NCBI GenBank assembly: GCA_022563405.1 | Contig: JADFNK010000006.1 | Span: 1 to 64,000, forward strand | DNA from: Gemmatimonadota bacterium | GTDB lineage: Bacteria > Gemmatimonadota > Gemmatimonadetes > Longimicrobiales > Gaopeijiaceae | DNA: 64,000 nucleotides | Direction: 5' to 3' | Shown: positions 18,401 to 26,962 of the stretch, one piece after another | Position numbering within the stretch: the first letter of the stretch is position 1 | How the letters are laid out: each line of letters starts with the position of its first letter | The notes under the pieces: generated by a model | Told to the model about the DNA's origin: nothing | Database searches by the model: none | The model's input: only the letters and a program-made list of their open reading frames with translations | Translations under genes and position numbers: made by a program

Positions 18401-18445
18401 AACGGCGCTGGCCCGGCTCCCCAGGAGGTACTTGGTCCGATTCAT
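15404..18445 (-). CDS. Secreted BNR/Asp-box repeat protein (VPS10/sialidase-like propeller)
   Basis: This large secreted protein of about 1013 residues starts at the ATG preceded by GGAG; the track's TTG five codons upstream has less support. A signal peptide runs to TTAQE. The bulk is a beta-propeller with at least ten Asp-box repeats of the S-x-D-x-G-x-T/S-W type (YRSDDAGRTW, YRTRDGGRSW, WKSTDGGDSW, YKTEDYGESW, FISFDDGGSW). A run of nine glycines near residue 800 links it to a C-terminal beta-sandwich-like region (LDVDANSVRMEILDESGAVL) and a helical tail. Such proteins are often called glycosyl hydrolases, but no sialidase active site is evident. A role in binding or processing extracellular polymers is inference. 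Confidence 0.85.
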   Translation of the reverse strand: MNRTKYLLGSRASAVSGVFALAALLNPITFPEETTAQEVASPVEQVFQALSYRNVGPSRGGRVTAVAGHPDHPFTFYLGATGGGVWKTEDYGTTWRPISDGYFETGSIGSIRVAPSDPEIVYVGTGSDGIRSNVIVGRGVYRSDDAGRTWSRIGLVEMGQIAAVEVHPTNPDIVYAAAMGNPWAKSPQRGVYRTRDGGRSWDQVLSTSDSVGAVDLELNPTNPNEIYAAMWRGQRQPWTIISGMEASAGEDGIWKSTDGGDSWRIVTEGLPTGLIGKIDLSVSADAPNRVYALVETTDPDEGLYRSDDFGETWELVSNQRGLMNRPFYYTGVTADPTDADHVYINNESFYESNDGGRSFARRSTPHGDNHDLWINPENPSIQIQSNDGGANVTLDGGRTWSTQNNQPTAELYQVDIDDNFPYWLYAGQQDNSTIRVPSNPPGTGSAGGHTGNWQSIGGCETGPAVPKPGDPSIVYANCKGRFGRYNLDTGQEKQYYVGFVNLYGVNPADLPYRFQRVVPIEVSPHDPSTVYHGSQYVHKTTDEGVTWEQISPDLTAFRPERQVESGEPITRDITGEEHYSVIYAIEESPVVPGVIWTGANDGPVHVSRDGGRTWKDVTPPDMPPEGRIQTIDPSPHDAAKAYFAGYRTLLGDFRPFIYKTEDYGESWTLLTPGDNGIPSHHPTRVVREDPVREGLLYAGTEFGMFISFDDGGSWEQFQLNLPRTPITDIKIHQDDLVLSTMGRAFWIMDNITPLRQRGEAVAAGGPYFLEPLDVYRLRGGGGGGGGGSPGRPRYSRRGAELDYMLDVDANSVRMEILDESGAVLRSFDGPGSGGASPTLRRGLNRFVWDLTVPGPNGVNRGGPIVVPGTYTARLTVDGQQQTRSFEVLMDPRVAADGVTVADLQEQFDLGIQIRTAIEDADATIERLEGALRRVSEGSDVEEQLKEIAAALVTDRSISSYPQPMLRDQLNYLSGNSQRADQKPGEDMYERLEILVSELEAHKIRLQGLIRLVI

Positions 18446-18645
18446 GACGTCTAGCTCCAACTCATGGTGTCCAACTCCGACTCACAATGTCTGGCTCGGA
18501 CGTTGATTCGAGGCAAATGAGAGAATGCCTCTGGCAATCGCGGGGGTCAACAGAAGCAACATGCTGTCGGCCTTGCCTTCCACGCCTGTCCCTTCAACGT
18601 TGAGGCCGCTCGTGGCTCTTGGATGATCGTAGAGGAGGTATCGGT

Positions 18646-20052
18646 ATGAAGATACGCGCCGCCCTAACGCTAGGTGCCGTCGTCCTGAGCGGCTCGACGC
18701 TGGCCGCCTCACGCGCACCCGTACCACCGGATTCCCCCTCACTCTTCGCAGCGGCGCCGAGCGCTTCCCCGGCGGCGCAGACCGCTCCCGCAGCGGTCGC
18801 CTTCACCCACGTCAACGTCGTTCCCATGGACTCCGAGCGAGTTCTGAGGGACCAGACCGTTCTCGTGGAGCAGGGCAGGATCCGCCGTTTAGGATCCGCG
18901 GACGAGATCCAGGTTCCTGCTGGCGTCATGACGGTGGACGGATCGGGCAAATACCTCATGCCCGGACTGGCCGAGATGCACGGCCACATGCCCGGTGGAG
19001 ACGTAGAGGAGATGGTGATGTTCCTCTACGTGGCCAATGGTGTGACGACGGTCCGGGGCATGCTCGGGCAGGACGGCCACATGGAGTTGCGTCGCAAGGC
19101 GAACGCCGGCGAGATCGTGGCGCCGACTCTCTACATGGCCGGACCCAGCTTCAGCGGCGGATCGGTGTCCTCTCCGGAGCAGGCCGCCCGGAGGGTCCGC
19201 GCCCAGAAGGAGCAAGGTTGGGATCTCCTGAAGATCCACCCGGGGCTGACGGTGGCCGAGTACGATGCCATGGCCATCACGGCCCACGAGGTGGGCATCC
19301 GGTTTGGCGGACACGTTCCGGCCGATGTGGGACTGGAGCACGCCATCCAAATGGGCCAGGAGACCTTCGACCACCTGGACGGCTTCATCGAGTACCTCGA
19401 TGCGTTCGACCAACCCATCGACCGAAGCAGCCTCCAGGAACTTGTCACCATGGTCAAGGACGCCGGCTCTTGGGTCGTGCCTACCCTGGTGCTCTGGGAT
19501 GTGGGCATCATCGGCCGTGGAGACGCCCAGGCCCTGGCAGCCCGTCCCGAGATGCGCTACTGGCCCAAGCGGAGCATTCCGGGGGCGGAGGGGGTCGAGG
19601 GCTGGACCCGGAGACACGCCGCCAGCGCACGGCAGGCGCAAGCCGATCCTGATGCGGCCGACCTCTGGGCCAACAACCGGCTCGAGGTGCTCGAGGCCCT
19701 GTCCGACGGCGGGGTGGGCATTCTCATGGGGACCGACTCACCACAGATCTTTTCGGTGCCGGGGTTCTCGTTGCACCGGGAAATGCAGGCGATGGCGGAG
19801 GCCGGTATGTCCCCCTACGAGATCCTGGTCTCCGGCACGCGGGCCGTGGGCGAGTACTTCCGGCGGAGCGACACGTTCGGCACCGTGGCCGTGGGGCGGC
19901 GCGCCGACCTCATCCTCCTCAACACGAACCCACTCGACGACATCGGCAACGTGGCCGACCGGGCCGGAGTGATGGTGAGGGGCCGCTGGTTCCCGGAGAG
20001 CTACATCCAGGAGCGCCTCGACGGGATCGCCCGAAGGTTCGCCACGAACTGA
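18646..20052 (+). CDS. Secreted amidohydrolase family protein
   Basis: The protein is about 468 residues from the ATG preceded by GAGGAGGT; the track start lies upstream of that ribosome site. A signal peptide of about 30 residues is followed by an Ala/Pro-rich stretch. The metal-dependent hydrolase motifs are LMPGLAEMHGHMPGG (the H-x-H pair), GVTTVRGMLG, LKIHPGLTVAEYD, FGGHVPADVGLEHAI, FDHLDG and ILMGTDSPQ for the last Asp, followed by the characteristic GTVAVGRRADLILLNTNPLDDI. It belongs to the imidazolonepropionase-like/prolidase-like group, which hydrolyses amide bonds of small peptides or cyclic amides. The substrate is not assignable from sequence. It is transcribed divergently from the BNR protein. 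Confidence 0.88.
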   Translation: MKIRAALTLGAVVLSGSTLAASRAPVPPDSPSLFAAAPSASPAAQTAPAAVAFTHVNVVPMDSERVLRDQTVLVEQGRIRRLGSADEIQVPAGVMTVDGSGKYLMPGLAEMHGHMPGGDVEEMVMFLYVANGVTTVRGMLGQDGHMELRRKANAGEIVAPTLYMAGPSFSGGSVSSPEQAARRVRAQKEQGWDLLKIHPGLTVAEYDAMAITAHEVGIRFGGHVPADVGLEHAIQMGQETFDHLDGFIEYLDAFDQPIDRSSLQELVTMVKDAGSWVVPTLVLWDVGIIGRGDAQALAARPEMRYWPKRSIPGAEGVEGWTRRHAASARQAQADPDAADLWANNRLEVLEALSDGGVGILMGTDSPQIFSVPGFSLHREMQAMAEAGMSPYEILVSGTRAVGEYFRRSDTFGTVAVGRRADLILLNTNPLDDIGNVADRAGVMVRGRWFPESYIQERLDGIARRFATN

Positions 20053-20126
20053 CGGCCCGCCGGCCTGGTCCCTTCGTCAGTTTCCCGTCCAAACGTGGTT
20101 CGTGCGATCGATATCCGGGCAGTTCG

Positions 20127-20849
20127 TCATCCCGCGAGCTCCACCCTCTCGCAAGCCCGACCCAGACGGTCCAGTCCCTCGGCCAACTCGGCCTCGGTGA
20201 TCAAGAGGGACGGACCGATGCGGATCACCTGGCCATCTAGGCCCCCGATCCCGACGAGCAGGCCTTCGTCCTTGGCAGCTTCGAGAAGCGCCTTCGCCCT
20301 CTGCGGCGCGGGCTCCTTGGTGCTCCGATCCTGAACGAGCTCGAGGGCCTGCATGAGTCCCATTCCTCGGACGTCGCCAATCCAATCGTAGCCGTCCTTC
20401 AACTCCCCCAAACCCCGCGCCAGCTGGGCCCCTCTCGCTTCAGCGCGGGAGGGGACGTCCTCCTCCACCATCACATCGAGCGTGGCGCACGCGGCCGCCA
20501 TGGAGACCGGATTCCCACCGAACGTGGAGATGGTCTTGGCCTTCCAGGAGGTCGCGATATCGGGCCTGGTGATGGTCGCTCCCACAGGCGCGCCGTTCGC
20601 GATGCCCTTCGCCATGACCATGATGTCCGGCTCTACCCCCCAGTGCTCGATGGCGAACCATCGGCCTCCACTGCGCCCGAAGCCGGACTGAACCTCGTCT
20701 GCGATGAACAGGCCGCCATACGATCGAATCGGGATCCAGAAGGCGGGTCCGTCCGTCGACCTCCTGTCCGTGCTCCTGACGCTCGTCGCGCTGCTGGCGT
20801 GCATCGGGATCAGCACGGCAACCGCGACGAGGAGGCGAGTGTAACCCAA
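20127..20849 (-). pseudogene. 5'-truncated class III aminotransferase fused to unrelated N-terminal sequence
   Basis: Codons from SYGGLFIADEVQSGFGRSGG to the stop match the C-terminal half of a PLP-dependent class III aminotransferase (4-aminobutyrate or related): IADEVQSGFGR, EHWGVEPDIMVMAKGIANG with the PLP lysine, STFGGNPVSMAAACATLDVM, VRGMGLMQALEL. About 200 residues of the N-terminal half are missing. They are replaced by roughly 42 residues (MGYTRLLVAVAVLIPMHASS onward) that do not belong to the family. The join lies near position 20727. On the plus strand the same joined stretch reads as a hydrophobic segment (DLLSVLLTLVALLACIGIST) and then a stop, which could be the tail of a lost membrane protein. 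The product cannot fold as an aminotransferase, so I treat it as a pseudogene. Confidence 0.8.
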
Positions 20850-20869
20850 CCCTTAGGTCAGCCCGGCGG

Positions 20870-22507
20870 TTACGTCGGCCCCGCGGCCTTCACCGCGTCG
20901 GGGACCTGCGCCTCGAACCGGCCGAAGTTCTCCCTGAACATCGCCGCCAGCTTCTCGGCCGCAGCGTCATAGTCCGCGCCGTCCGCCCAGGTGTCACGCG
21001 GATTCAGGATCTCCGGGGGTACATCCGGGACCTGCGAGGGTATACGCAGCCCGAAGACTGGGTCGGTCACCGCCTCGGCCTGGTCCAGTTCCCCGGCCAA
21101 GGCCGCCCGCACCATGGCCCTCGTGTAGGACAGCTTCATGCGGCTGCCCACGCCGTAGGGGCCACCACTCCAACCCGTATTCACCAGCCACACCTGGGCC
21201 CCGTGGTCGCGAAGCCGCTCACCAAGTAGTTTCGCGTACTCGCCCGGATGGCGCGGCAGGAAGGGCGCACCGAAACAAGCGCTGAACGTCGCCTCAGGCT
21301 CCGTAACACCCCGTTCCGTTCCGGCCACCTTGGCCGTGTAACCCGACAGGAACTGGTACATCGACTGCTCCGAGGTCAGCTTGGAAATCGGAGGCAACAC
21401 GCCGAATGCATCGGCCGTCAGGAAGACGACGTTCTTCGGGTGGTCACCCAGGCTCGGAAAAACGGCGTTTGGAATGTAGTGAAGGGGGTACGAGGCCCTC
21501 GTGTTCTGGGTGATCGTCGCGTCGTCGAAGTCGATCTCCGAGGTCCCTTCGCGTAGAACCACGTTTTCAAGGATGGTTCCGAACATCTGCGTCGCACGGT
21601 AGATCTCCGGCTCGCTCTCGAGGGAAAGCCGAATCGCTTTTGCGTAACACCCACCCTCGAAATTGAACACGCCGCCGCTGCTCCACCCGTGCTCGTCGTC
21701 TCCGATGAGCCTTCGTTCCGGATCGGCCGACAGCGTGGTCTTGCCCGTGCCGGAGAGGCCGAAGAAGAGCGCCGTGTCCCCGTCCGGCCCGATGTTGGCC
21801 GAGCAGTGCATCGGTAGCACACCTTGGTCGGGGAGCAAGTAGTTCAGCACCGAGAAGATCGACTTCTTGATCTCTCCGGCGTAGTTGGACCCGCCGATCA
21901 GAACCTGGCGCTCCTTGAAGTTGACCACGATGAAGGTCCCTGTGGCCGTCCCGTGCTTGGCCGGATCGGCCTGGTACCCCGGGGCGTGGAGCACCGTGAA
22001 TTCGGGCTGGAAGACGGCCAGTTCCTCGGGTGTGGGCCGGAGGAACATGTTGTAGGCGAACAGGTTGTGCCACGCATTGTGGTTCACGACCCGGACGTTC
22101 AAAGCGTGATTGGGATCTGCACCCACCCGTGTGTCTCGGACGAACAGTTCCTGCCCGTCCAGGAACGCGATGACCTCCTCGCGGAGTGCGTAGAAGTGTT
22201 CCTCACTCAGGGGCGCGTTGGCGGAGCCCCAATCCACCGAGTCTCCCGTCATCGACTCCTTCACGATGAATTTGTCCCCCGGCGACCGCCCCGTATGAGG
22301 ACTGGTGACCGTGGCGAACGCGCCCATGTGGGCCAGGCGACCTTCGCCCCGCTCCAAAGCTCGCTCATAAAGCTGAACGGGCGAGAGATTCCAGTGCACG
22401 GCTTCAGTGGGCTCGAGCCCGTGTATGTCCAATCCGGCAACGGTTACGGCGGTTGTTCCGGCCCTTGTACCGGTCACTTCCACTCTACCTTCGCTTTTCG
22501 TGGCCAT
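20870..22507 (-). CDS. pckA: Phosphoenolpyruvate carboxykinase (ATP)
   Basis: This is an ATP-dependent PEPCK of about 545 residues, which decarboxylates oxaloacetate to phosphoenolpyruvate in gluconeogenesis. The ATG that gives MATKSEGRV is preferred; the upstream extension in the track runs into the inverted-repeat element. Motifs are [15 protein letters not shown] near the start, [19 protein letters not shown], the phosphate loop [20 protein letters not shown] near 254, [32 protein letters not shown] and [20 protein letters not shown]. Length and motif order are normal. The ribosome site is weak (GGGGA). A 307 bp inverted-repeat element starts 14 bases upstream of the start codon, so transcription must begin within or beyond it. 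Confidence 0.97.
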   Translation of the reverse strand: MATKSEGRVEVTGTRAGTTAVTVAGLDIHGLEPTEAVHWNLSPVQLYERALERGEGRLAHMGAFATVTSPHTGRSPGDKFIVKESMTGDSVDWGSANAPLSEEHFYALREEVIAFLDGQELFVRDTRVGADPNHALNVRVVNHNAWHNLFAYNMFLRPTPEELAVFQPEFTVLHAPGYQADPAKHGTATGTFIVVNFKERQVLIGGSNYAGEIKKSIFSVLNYLLPDQGVLPMHCSANIGPDGDTALFFGLSGTGKTTLSADPERRLIGDDEHGWSSGGVFNFEGGCYAKAIRLSLESEPEIYRATQMFGTILENVVLREGTSEIDFDDATITQNTRASYPLHYIPNAVFPSLGDHPKNVVFLTADAFGVLPPISKLTSEQSMYQFLSGYTAKVAGTERGVTEPEATFSACFGAPFLPRHPGEYAKLLGERLRDHGAQVWLVNTGWSGGPYGVGSRMKLSYTRAMVRAALAGELDQAEAVTDPVFGLRIPSQVPDVPPEILNPRDTWADGADYDAAAEKLAAMFRENFGRFEAQVPDAVKAAGPT

Positions 22508-22521
22508 ATGTCCCCAGACAC

Positions 22522-22828
22522 TAGAAGGCTGTTGAAGAAGTATAGCGGGTCGCGCACATGGCGCTTGTGCGCGTTCAGACAAGGAACGACGACGAGGCGT
22601 AGCAACGCTACGGCGAGGAGGAGAGACGCCGGATCAACCGCACAACCGCCATGTGCCCACGAACGTGAGGGGAATGACCTTACACGTTGAAGGGTTGCGG
22701 TGGCACGACCCCGTCTCCGTTGTTGGAGCTCCTAACCATAGCGAATGCTATGGCGTCGTCGCTCCGCCTAGGAGCTGGGGCCGTGGCATCCGCAACGCGG
22801 CCCACCATACTTCTTCAACAGCCTTCTA
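22522..22828. mobile_element. Small non-autonomous element with terminal inverted repeats (MITE-like)
   Basis: The 318-base gap between pckA and maeB is filled by one element. Its ends are inverted repeats matching at 26 of 28 bases, with the first 22 identical (outer part TAGAAGGCTGTTGAAGAAGT). The outer dinucleotide is TA on both sides, which fits TA target duplication, although a CTAG/CTAA target of IS5-like elements is also possible. Inside are two foldback domains: an 18-base inverted repeat with one mismatch (gcacatggcgcttgtgcg and its partner 67 bases later), and a stem around CCATAGC-GAAT-GCTATGG nested in agctccta/taggagct. No transposase ORF is present. The ends resemble those of IS5/IS1182-type insertion sequences, so it is probably mobilised in trans. 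No second copy is seen in the window. Confidence 0.75.
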
Positions 22829-25093
22829 AGAAGCTGCCGTGCGATCCTGCGCATCCACCGATGCGAATGTGACCAGGTTTATGATGTCCTCCACGGTGGA
22901 TCCCCGTTGAAGGAAGTGGACGGGATGCCGCATTCCCAGGAGGATGGGTCCGATCACCTCGGCTCCCCCCAACTCCGCCAACAGCTTATAGGCTGAGTTG
23001 GCCGACGCCAGCCCCGGGAAAATCAGGACGTTGGCGGCTCTCTTCAGATCGCTGAAAGGGTACTGTGACTGCAGAATCTCAGTGTTCAGAGCCGTATCGG
23101 CCTGCATCTCTCCGTCGATCTCGATATCCGGCCGAAGCTCCTTCACCTGCATCACGGCTTGTCGAACCTTCTGCGCTTCGGGATGCCGAACCGATCCGAA
23201 GTTCGAAAACGAAACCATCGCGATGCGCGGAACGATGCCCAGTTTCTCCACGAATCCCGCCGTGAGCAACGCTATATCGGTCAGCGTATCCGCGTCCGGA
23301 TCGATATTCACGGCCGTATCGCCGAAGAAGAGCAACTCTCGATCCCTCAGAGCCACCACGTACATAGCGGCCACCTTACGTACCCCATCGGCCCGTCCAA
23401 TGACCTCCAGCGCCGGCCGTATGAGCTCGGCGTAGTGTGACTCGATCCCTCCCACCACGGCGTCGGCATCACCTTGGCGAACCATCATGCCGGCAAAATA
23501 GCTCGGCTGGTACATTTTCGAGCGCGCTTCGGCGCGTGTGAGACCCTTCCGCTTCCGGGAAACGTATAGCGCTTCAGCATAGGCGTGCCGTACTTCATCG
23601 CTCACGGTGGGGTGGACTACCTCCACACCCTGCAGGTCGAGGCCGTGGGTTTCTGCAATCTCATTGATCTTGTCCTCACGTCCGATGAGCACCGGCACGG
23701 CAATCCCGTCTTCCACGATCTCCTGCGCCGCGCGGATCACTCGTTCGTTGTAACCGTCGGCCAGCACCACTTTCATCGGACGCCTCCGAGCCCGGTCGAT
23801 CAAACCCCTCATCACCTCTCCGCCGGGCCCCAAGCTCGCCTTGAGCCGATCCTCATACCGCGCGATGTCGATGGTTTCGCGGGCGACGCCCGAATCCATC
23901 GCTGCCTGCGCCACCGCCGGTGCCACGGCGAGAAGCACCCTCGAGTCGAACGGCTTGGGGATCAAGTACTCGGGGCCGAACTCGAAGACCTCTCCCTCAT
24001 AGGCGACGGCCACCGACTGGGGCACGGTAGCCTTCGCCAGTTCAGCCAGCGCCTTGGTGGCCGCGATCATCATCTCGTGGTTGATAGCGCGCGCGCGCAC
24101 GTCCAGGGCGCCTCTGAAGAGGAACGGGAAGCCCAAAACGTTGTTGACCTGATTCGGATAGTCGGAGCGCCCGGTAGCCATGATGGCATCATCTCTGACT
24201 TCGGCCACCTCTTCGGGCGTGATTTCGGGATCGGGATTGGCCAACGCGAATATGATGGGACGCTCAGCCATCGAGGCGACCATCTCCTTCGTGACCAATC
24301 CCTTGACGGACAGTCCGACGAGCACGTCGGCGCCCTCCAGCGCCTCCGCCAGCGTACGCCGGTCGGTGCTGACCGCGAAGCGGGCCTTGTACTCGTTCAT
24401 CCCCTCCTCACGCCCCTCGTAGATCACCCCTTTGCTGTCGACGAACATCAGGTGTTCCCGAGTGACACCCATCCGCGTAAAGTGCTCAGCGGTGGCAAGC
24501 GCCGAGGCGCCGGCACCGCTGAACACGACCCGTACTTTCGACGCCTTCTTGCCGGCGACTTCCAACGCGTTCAGCAGCGCAGCAGTGGCAATGATCGCGG
24601 TGCCGTGTTGATCGTCGTGGAAGACCGGTATGTCCATGGTCTCCTGGAGACGCTTCTCGATCACGAAGCAGTCGGGCGCCTTGATGTCCTCGAGATTGAT
24701 ACCACCCACCGTGGGCTCGAGAAGCTCACAAAAGCGGATGACGTCCTCCGGATCCTCAGAGCCGACTTCGAGATCGAACACATCGATGCCGGCAAACTTC
24801 TTGAAGAGCACCCCCTTACCCTCCATGACCGGCTTCGACGCGCTCGGACCGATGTTCCCCAAACCGAGTACCGCTGTCCCATTCGTCACTACCGCGACCA
24901 AATTTCCTCGTGCTGTGTACTTGAATACCGCGTCCGGATCATCGCGGATTTCGAGACAGGGGGCCGCCACTCCAGGAGTATACGCGAGCGACAACTCTCT
25001 CTGCGTATTGAGCGCCTTGGTGGGAATAACCTCGATCTTCCCGGGCCGGCCCGTAGTGTGGTACTCGAGGGCCGCCTTGCTACGAGCATCCAT
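22826..25093 (-). CDS. maeB: NADP-dependent malic enzyme with C-terminal phosphotransacetylase-like domain
   Basis: This is a 755-residue MaeB-type malic enzyme, which oxidatively decarboxylates malate to pyruvate. Residues 1-420 are the catalytic part: SLAYTPGVAAPCLEI, NGTAVLGLGNIGPSASKPVM, FHDDQHGTAIIATAALLNAL for metal and malate, VVFSGAGASALATAEHF for NADP, and FALANPDPEITPEEV. Residues about 430-755 are the phosphotransacetylase-like regulatory domain (MVRQGDADAVVGGIESHYAE, FSNFGSVRHPEAQKVRQAV). The reading frame ends with a TAG that is the outermost triplet of the inverted-repeat element, just after the usual family end (VDAQ). The enzyme appears intact. Confidence 0.96.
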   Translation of the reverse strand: MDARSKAALEYHTTGRPGKIEVIPTKALNTQRELSLAYTPGVAAPCLEIRDDPDAVFKYTARGNLVAVVTNGTAVLGLGNIGPSASKPVMEGKGVLFKKFAGIDVFDLEVGSEDPEDVIRFCELLEPTVGGINLEDIKAPDCFVIEKRLQETMDIPVFHDDQHGTAIIATAALLNALEVAGKKASKVRVVFSGAGASALATAEHFTRMGVTREHLMFVDSKGVIYEGREEGMNEYKARFAVSTDRRTLAEALEGADVLVGLSVKGLVTKEMVASMAERPIIFALANPDPEITPEEVAEVRDDAIMATGRSDYPNQVNNVLGFPFLFRGALDVRARAINHEMMIAATKALAELAKATVPQSVAVAYEGEVFEFGPEYLIPKPFDSRVLLAVAPAVAQAAMDSGVARETIDIARYEDRLKASLGPGGEVMRGLIDRARRRPMKVVLADGYNERVIRAAQEIVEDGIAVPVLIGREDKINEIAETHGLDLQGVEVVHPTVSDEVRHAYAEALYVSRKRKGLTRAEARSKMYQPSYFAGMMVRQGDADAVVGGIESHYAELIRPALEVIGRADGVRKVAAMYVVALRDRELLFFGDTAVNIDPDADTLTDIALLTAGFVEKLGIVPRIAMVSFSNFGSVRHPEAQKVRQAVMQVKELRPDIEIDGEMQADTALNTEILQSQYPFSDLKRAANVLIFPGLASANSAYKLLAELGGAEVIGPILLGMRHPVHFLQRGSTVEDIINLVTFASVDAQDRTAAS

Positions 25094-25164
25094 TCGGAAG
25101 CCTCGCGGAGAGGGGAGTGGGTTAGCTTAGAAAGTAGTGCGTCAATCGCCTGACCAGAGAGTAG

Positions 25165-26952
25165 ATGGCCGTTTATCCCTTACATACGTTAACGCTACTC
25201 GCCCTCCTCGGTACCACTTCCGTAACGGCGCTCGCCGGCCAAGCATGCCCCCAGGGGGAGGTCTCGGCGGTCCTCGTAACCGCGCATTCCTACTTCGAAA
25301 CCGCCGATTCCACGGACGCGGGCGCGCTTACGTGGTTCTACGACATCGCCAACCGGGTCCACGCCGACACCAACGAGGATTTTCTCAGGGCTGAACTCCT
25401 CCTGGGAGTCGGCGACTGCTACGACCCGTTTCTGATAGAAGAATCCGAGCGGCTCCTACGGCAACTGGGCTTCATCGACCGAGCAGAGGTCACCGGTGTA
25501 GACCAGCCGGACGGATCCGTACAGATCCTGGTAGAAACCTGGAACAGTTGGACTCTCCAGTTCGAGCCGCGTTTCCGGTTTGTGGAGGGGTTTGAGTTCG
25601 CTGGCCTCGACGTCTCCGAGAGGAACTTGCTCGGAAGAGGCATCGTGCTTGGCGGTTTCTACCGCCAAAACCGGGAGCTCCTCAATGTCGGGGGAAGATT
25701 CGAGACCCCCCACCTCCTCGGCACACGGTGGGACACCCGGCTCCAAGCCAGCCGAACGCGGGTCGGAAACGCCTTCCAACAAGGTTTTTTCTACCCCTTT
25801 GTAGGGGAGGTCGGCCGCCGGGCCGCTGTGCAGTCGTTCGTCCAGTTGAAGAACCAGTTCAGCTACAGCCTGCCGGCAGGAGGGACGTACAGCCACGTCG
25901 TGCAACCCTACGGGCAACGGACGGGCCAGATCACGGTGGCCGGAAGGATCGGCCGGCCGGGGCGCCTCACCATCTTCGGCGGCGGACTCTCGAGAGAAGA
26001 GTGGGACTACCCCAAATTTCCAGACGGAGCGGAGGTCGTCCGGAACGAAGATTTCGGAAACGCCGAGCCGGCGCCGCAAGAAATCACCGACATACTGGCT
26101 CCGCAGCTCCGTGATTATTCGACCACACGCGTGAACCTCATCCTGGCCCAGAGGCACCTTTCCTTTGAGCAGCGCGAGCGCCTGGACGCCCTCACAGGTG
26201 TCCAAGACGTCGCGATCGGCGGAGAGCTGGCGCTCGTTCTAGGCCGGAGCATCCCGTTTCTCGGATCGAACGCCGCGAATGAGGACTCCGATTTTTTTGC
26301 CCGGGTCCGTCTCTTCGGTGGACTGGCACCCGGGAACTGGGTGCTCGCGTCGGCGGTCAGCGTCGAGGGCCGAAAAATCTTTGGCGGAGTCGAGAACGGA
26401 TGGAAGGACGTACTGGCTGAGTTCGATATCTATTCTTACTGGCGCCCGTCCGAGACCTCACGGCACACTCTCTTTGCCCGTTTCTCTGGCACCGGGGGTT
26501 GGTCCGTGACCGGTCCGTTTCAGTTGACGCTGGGGGGGGCATCTGGCCTGAGAGGCTACAGTGTGGACGACCATCCGGGGGGGAAACGCCTGATCGCCAA
26601 CTTGGAGGATCGGATTTATTTTGCGTCCCCACGCGACGGCTTCATCGATCTGGGAATGACCGTTTTCGTCGACGTGGGATCGATTTGGGAGGGCGGAGTT
26701 CCCTTTGGAGCAGATTCGGGGACTCTGGCCACGGCAGGGGCCGGGCTGAGGATCGGGTTTCCGGGCGGAACTCCACGCGTAACCCGGATTGATGTGGCAT
26801 TCCCACTCAACGGCTCCGACCGCGCACCCACGTTCCGCATCTCAGCGGAGCTCCTCGGCCTGAGGCGCGGGGTCGAGGACAGGCAGTTACGACGGAGCCG
26901 CCGGGCGGGTGTCGGCGGCGGTATCATCCCCGATCCTTCGGTGGGCCGGTAG
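25165..26952 (+). CDS. BamA/TamA-like outer membrane protein with one POTRA-like domain
   Basis: This is a 595-residue Omp85-superfamily protein. A signal peptide ends near ALAGQ. Residues 80-140 form a POTRA-like fold (FLRAELLLGVGDCYDPFLIE, ESERLLRQLGFIDRAEV). The rest is a beta-barrel starting at TLQFEPRFRFVEGFEFAGLDV with ERNLLGRG. The L6-like motif GLRGYSVDDHPGGKR (the counterpart of VRGF/Y) is near residue 465, and a C-terminal strand follows. With a single POTRA it resembles secretion or lipid-transfer members rather than the essential BamA, which usually has five. Two conserved Cys residues occur in the mature N-terminus. It is divergent from maeB by 71 bases. Confidence 0.8.
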   Translation: MAVYPLHTLTLLALLGTTSVTALAGQACPQGEVSAVLVTAHSYFETADSTDAGALTWFYDIANRVHADTNEDFLRAELLLGVGDCYDPFLIEESERLLRQLGFIDRAEVTGVDQPDGSVQILVETWNSWTLQFEPRFRFVEGFEFAGLDVSERNLLGRGIVLGGFYRQNRELLNVGGRFETPHLLGTRWDTRLQASRTRVGNAFQQGFFYPFVGEVGRRAAVQSFVQLKNQFSYSLPAGGTYSHVVQPYGQRTGQITVAGRIGRPGRLTIFGGGLSREEWDYPKFPDGAEVVRNEDFGNAEPAPQEITDILAPQLRDYSTTRVNLILAQRHLSFEQRERLDALTGVQDVAIGGELALVLGRSIPFLGSNAANEDSDFFARVRLFGGLAPGNWVLASAVSVEGRKIFGGVENGWKDVLAEFDIYSYWRPSETSRHTLFARFSGTGGWSVTGPFQLTLGGASGLRGYSVDDHPGGKRLIANLEDRIYFASPRDGFIDLGMTVFVDVGSIWEGGVPFGADSGTLATAGAGLRIGFPGGTPRVTRIDVAFPLNGSDRAPTFRISAELLGLRRGVEDRQLRRSRRAGVGGGIIPDPSVGR

Positions 26953-26962
26953 AACAAACCCT

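Noticed and set aside
16712-18454. 580-residue plus-strand ORF
   Set aside because: It is antisense to the BNR-repeat gene, whose repeats and signal peptide are clear.
20750-20850. Small plus-strand membrane protein (DLLSVLLTLVALLACIGIST)
   Set aside because: It has no start or ribosome site of its own; it fits better as the tail of a lost gene at the rearrangement junction.
23585-25153. 522-residue plus-strand ORF
   Set aside because: It lies antisense to the intact maeB, has an arginine/histidine-rich composition typical of shadows in G+C-rich DNA, and has no recognisable motif.
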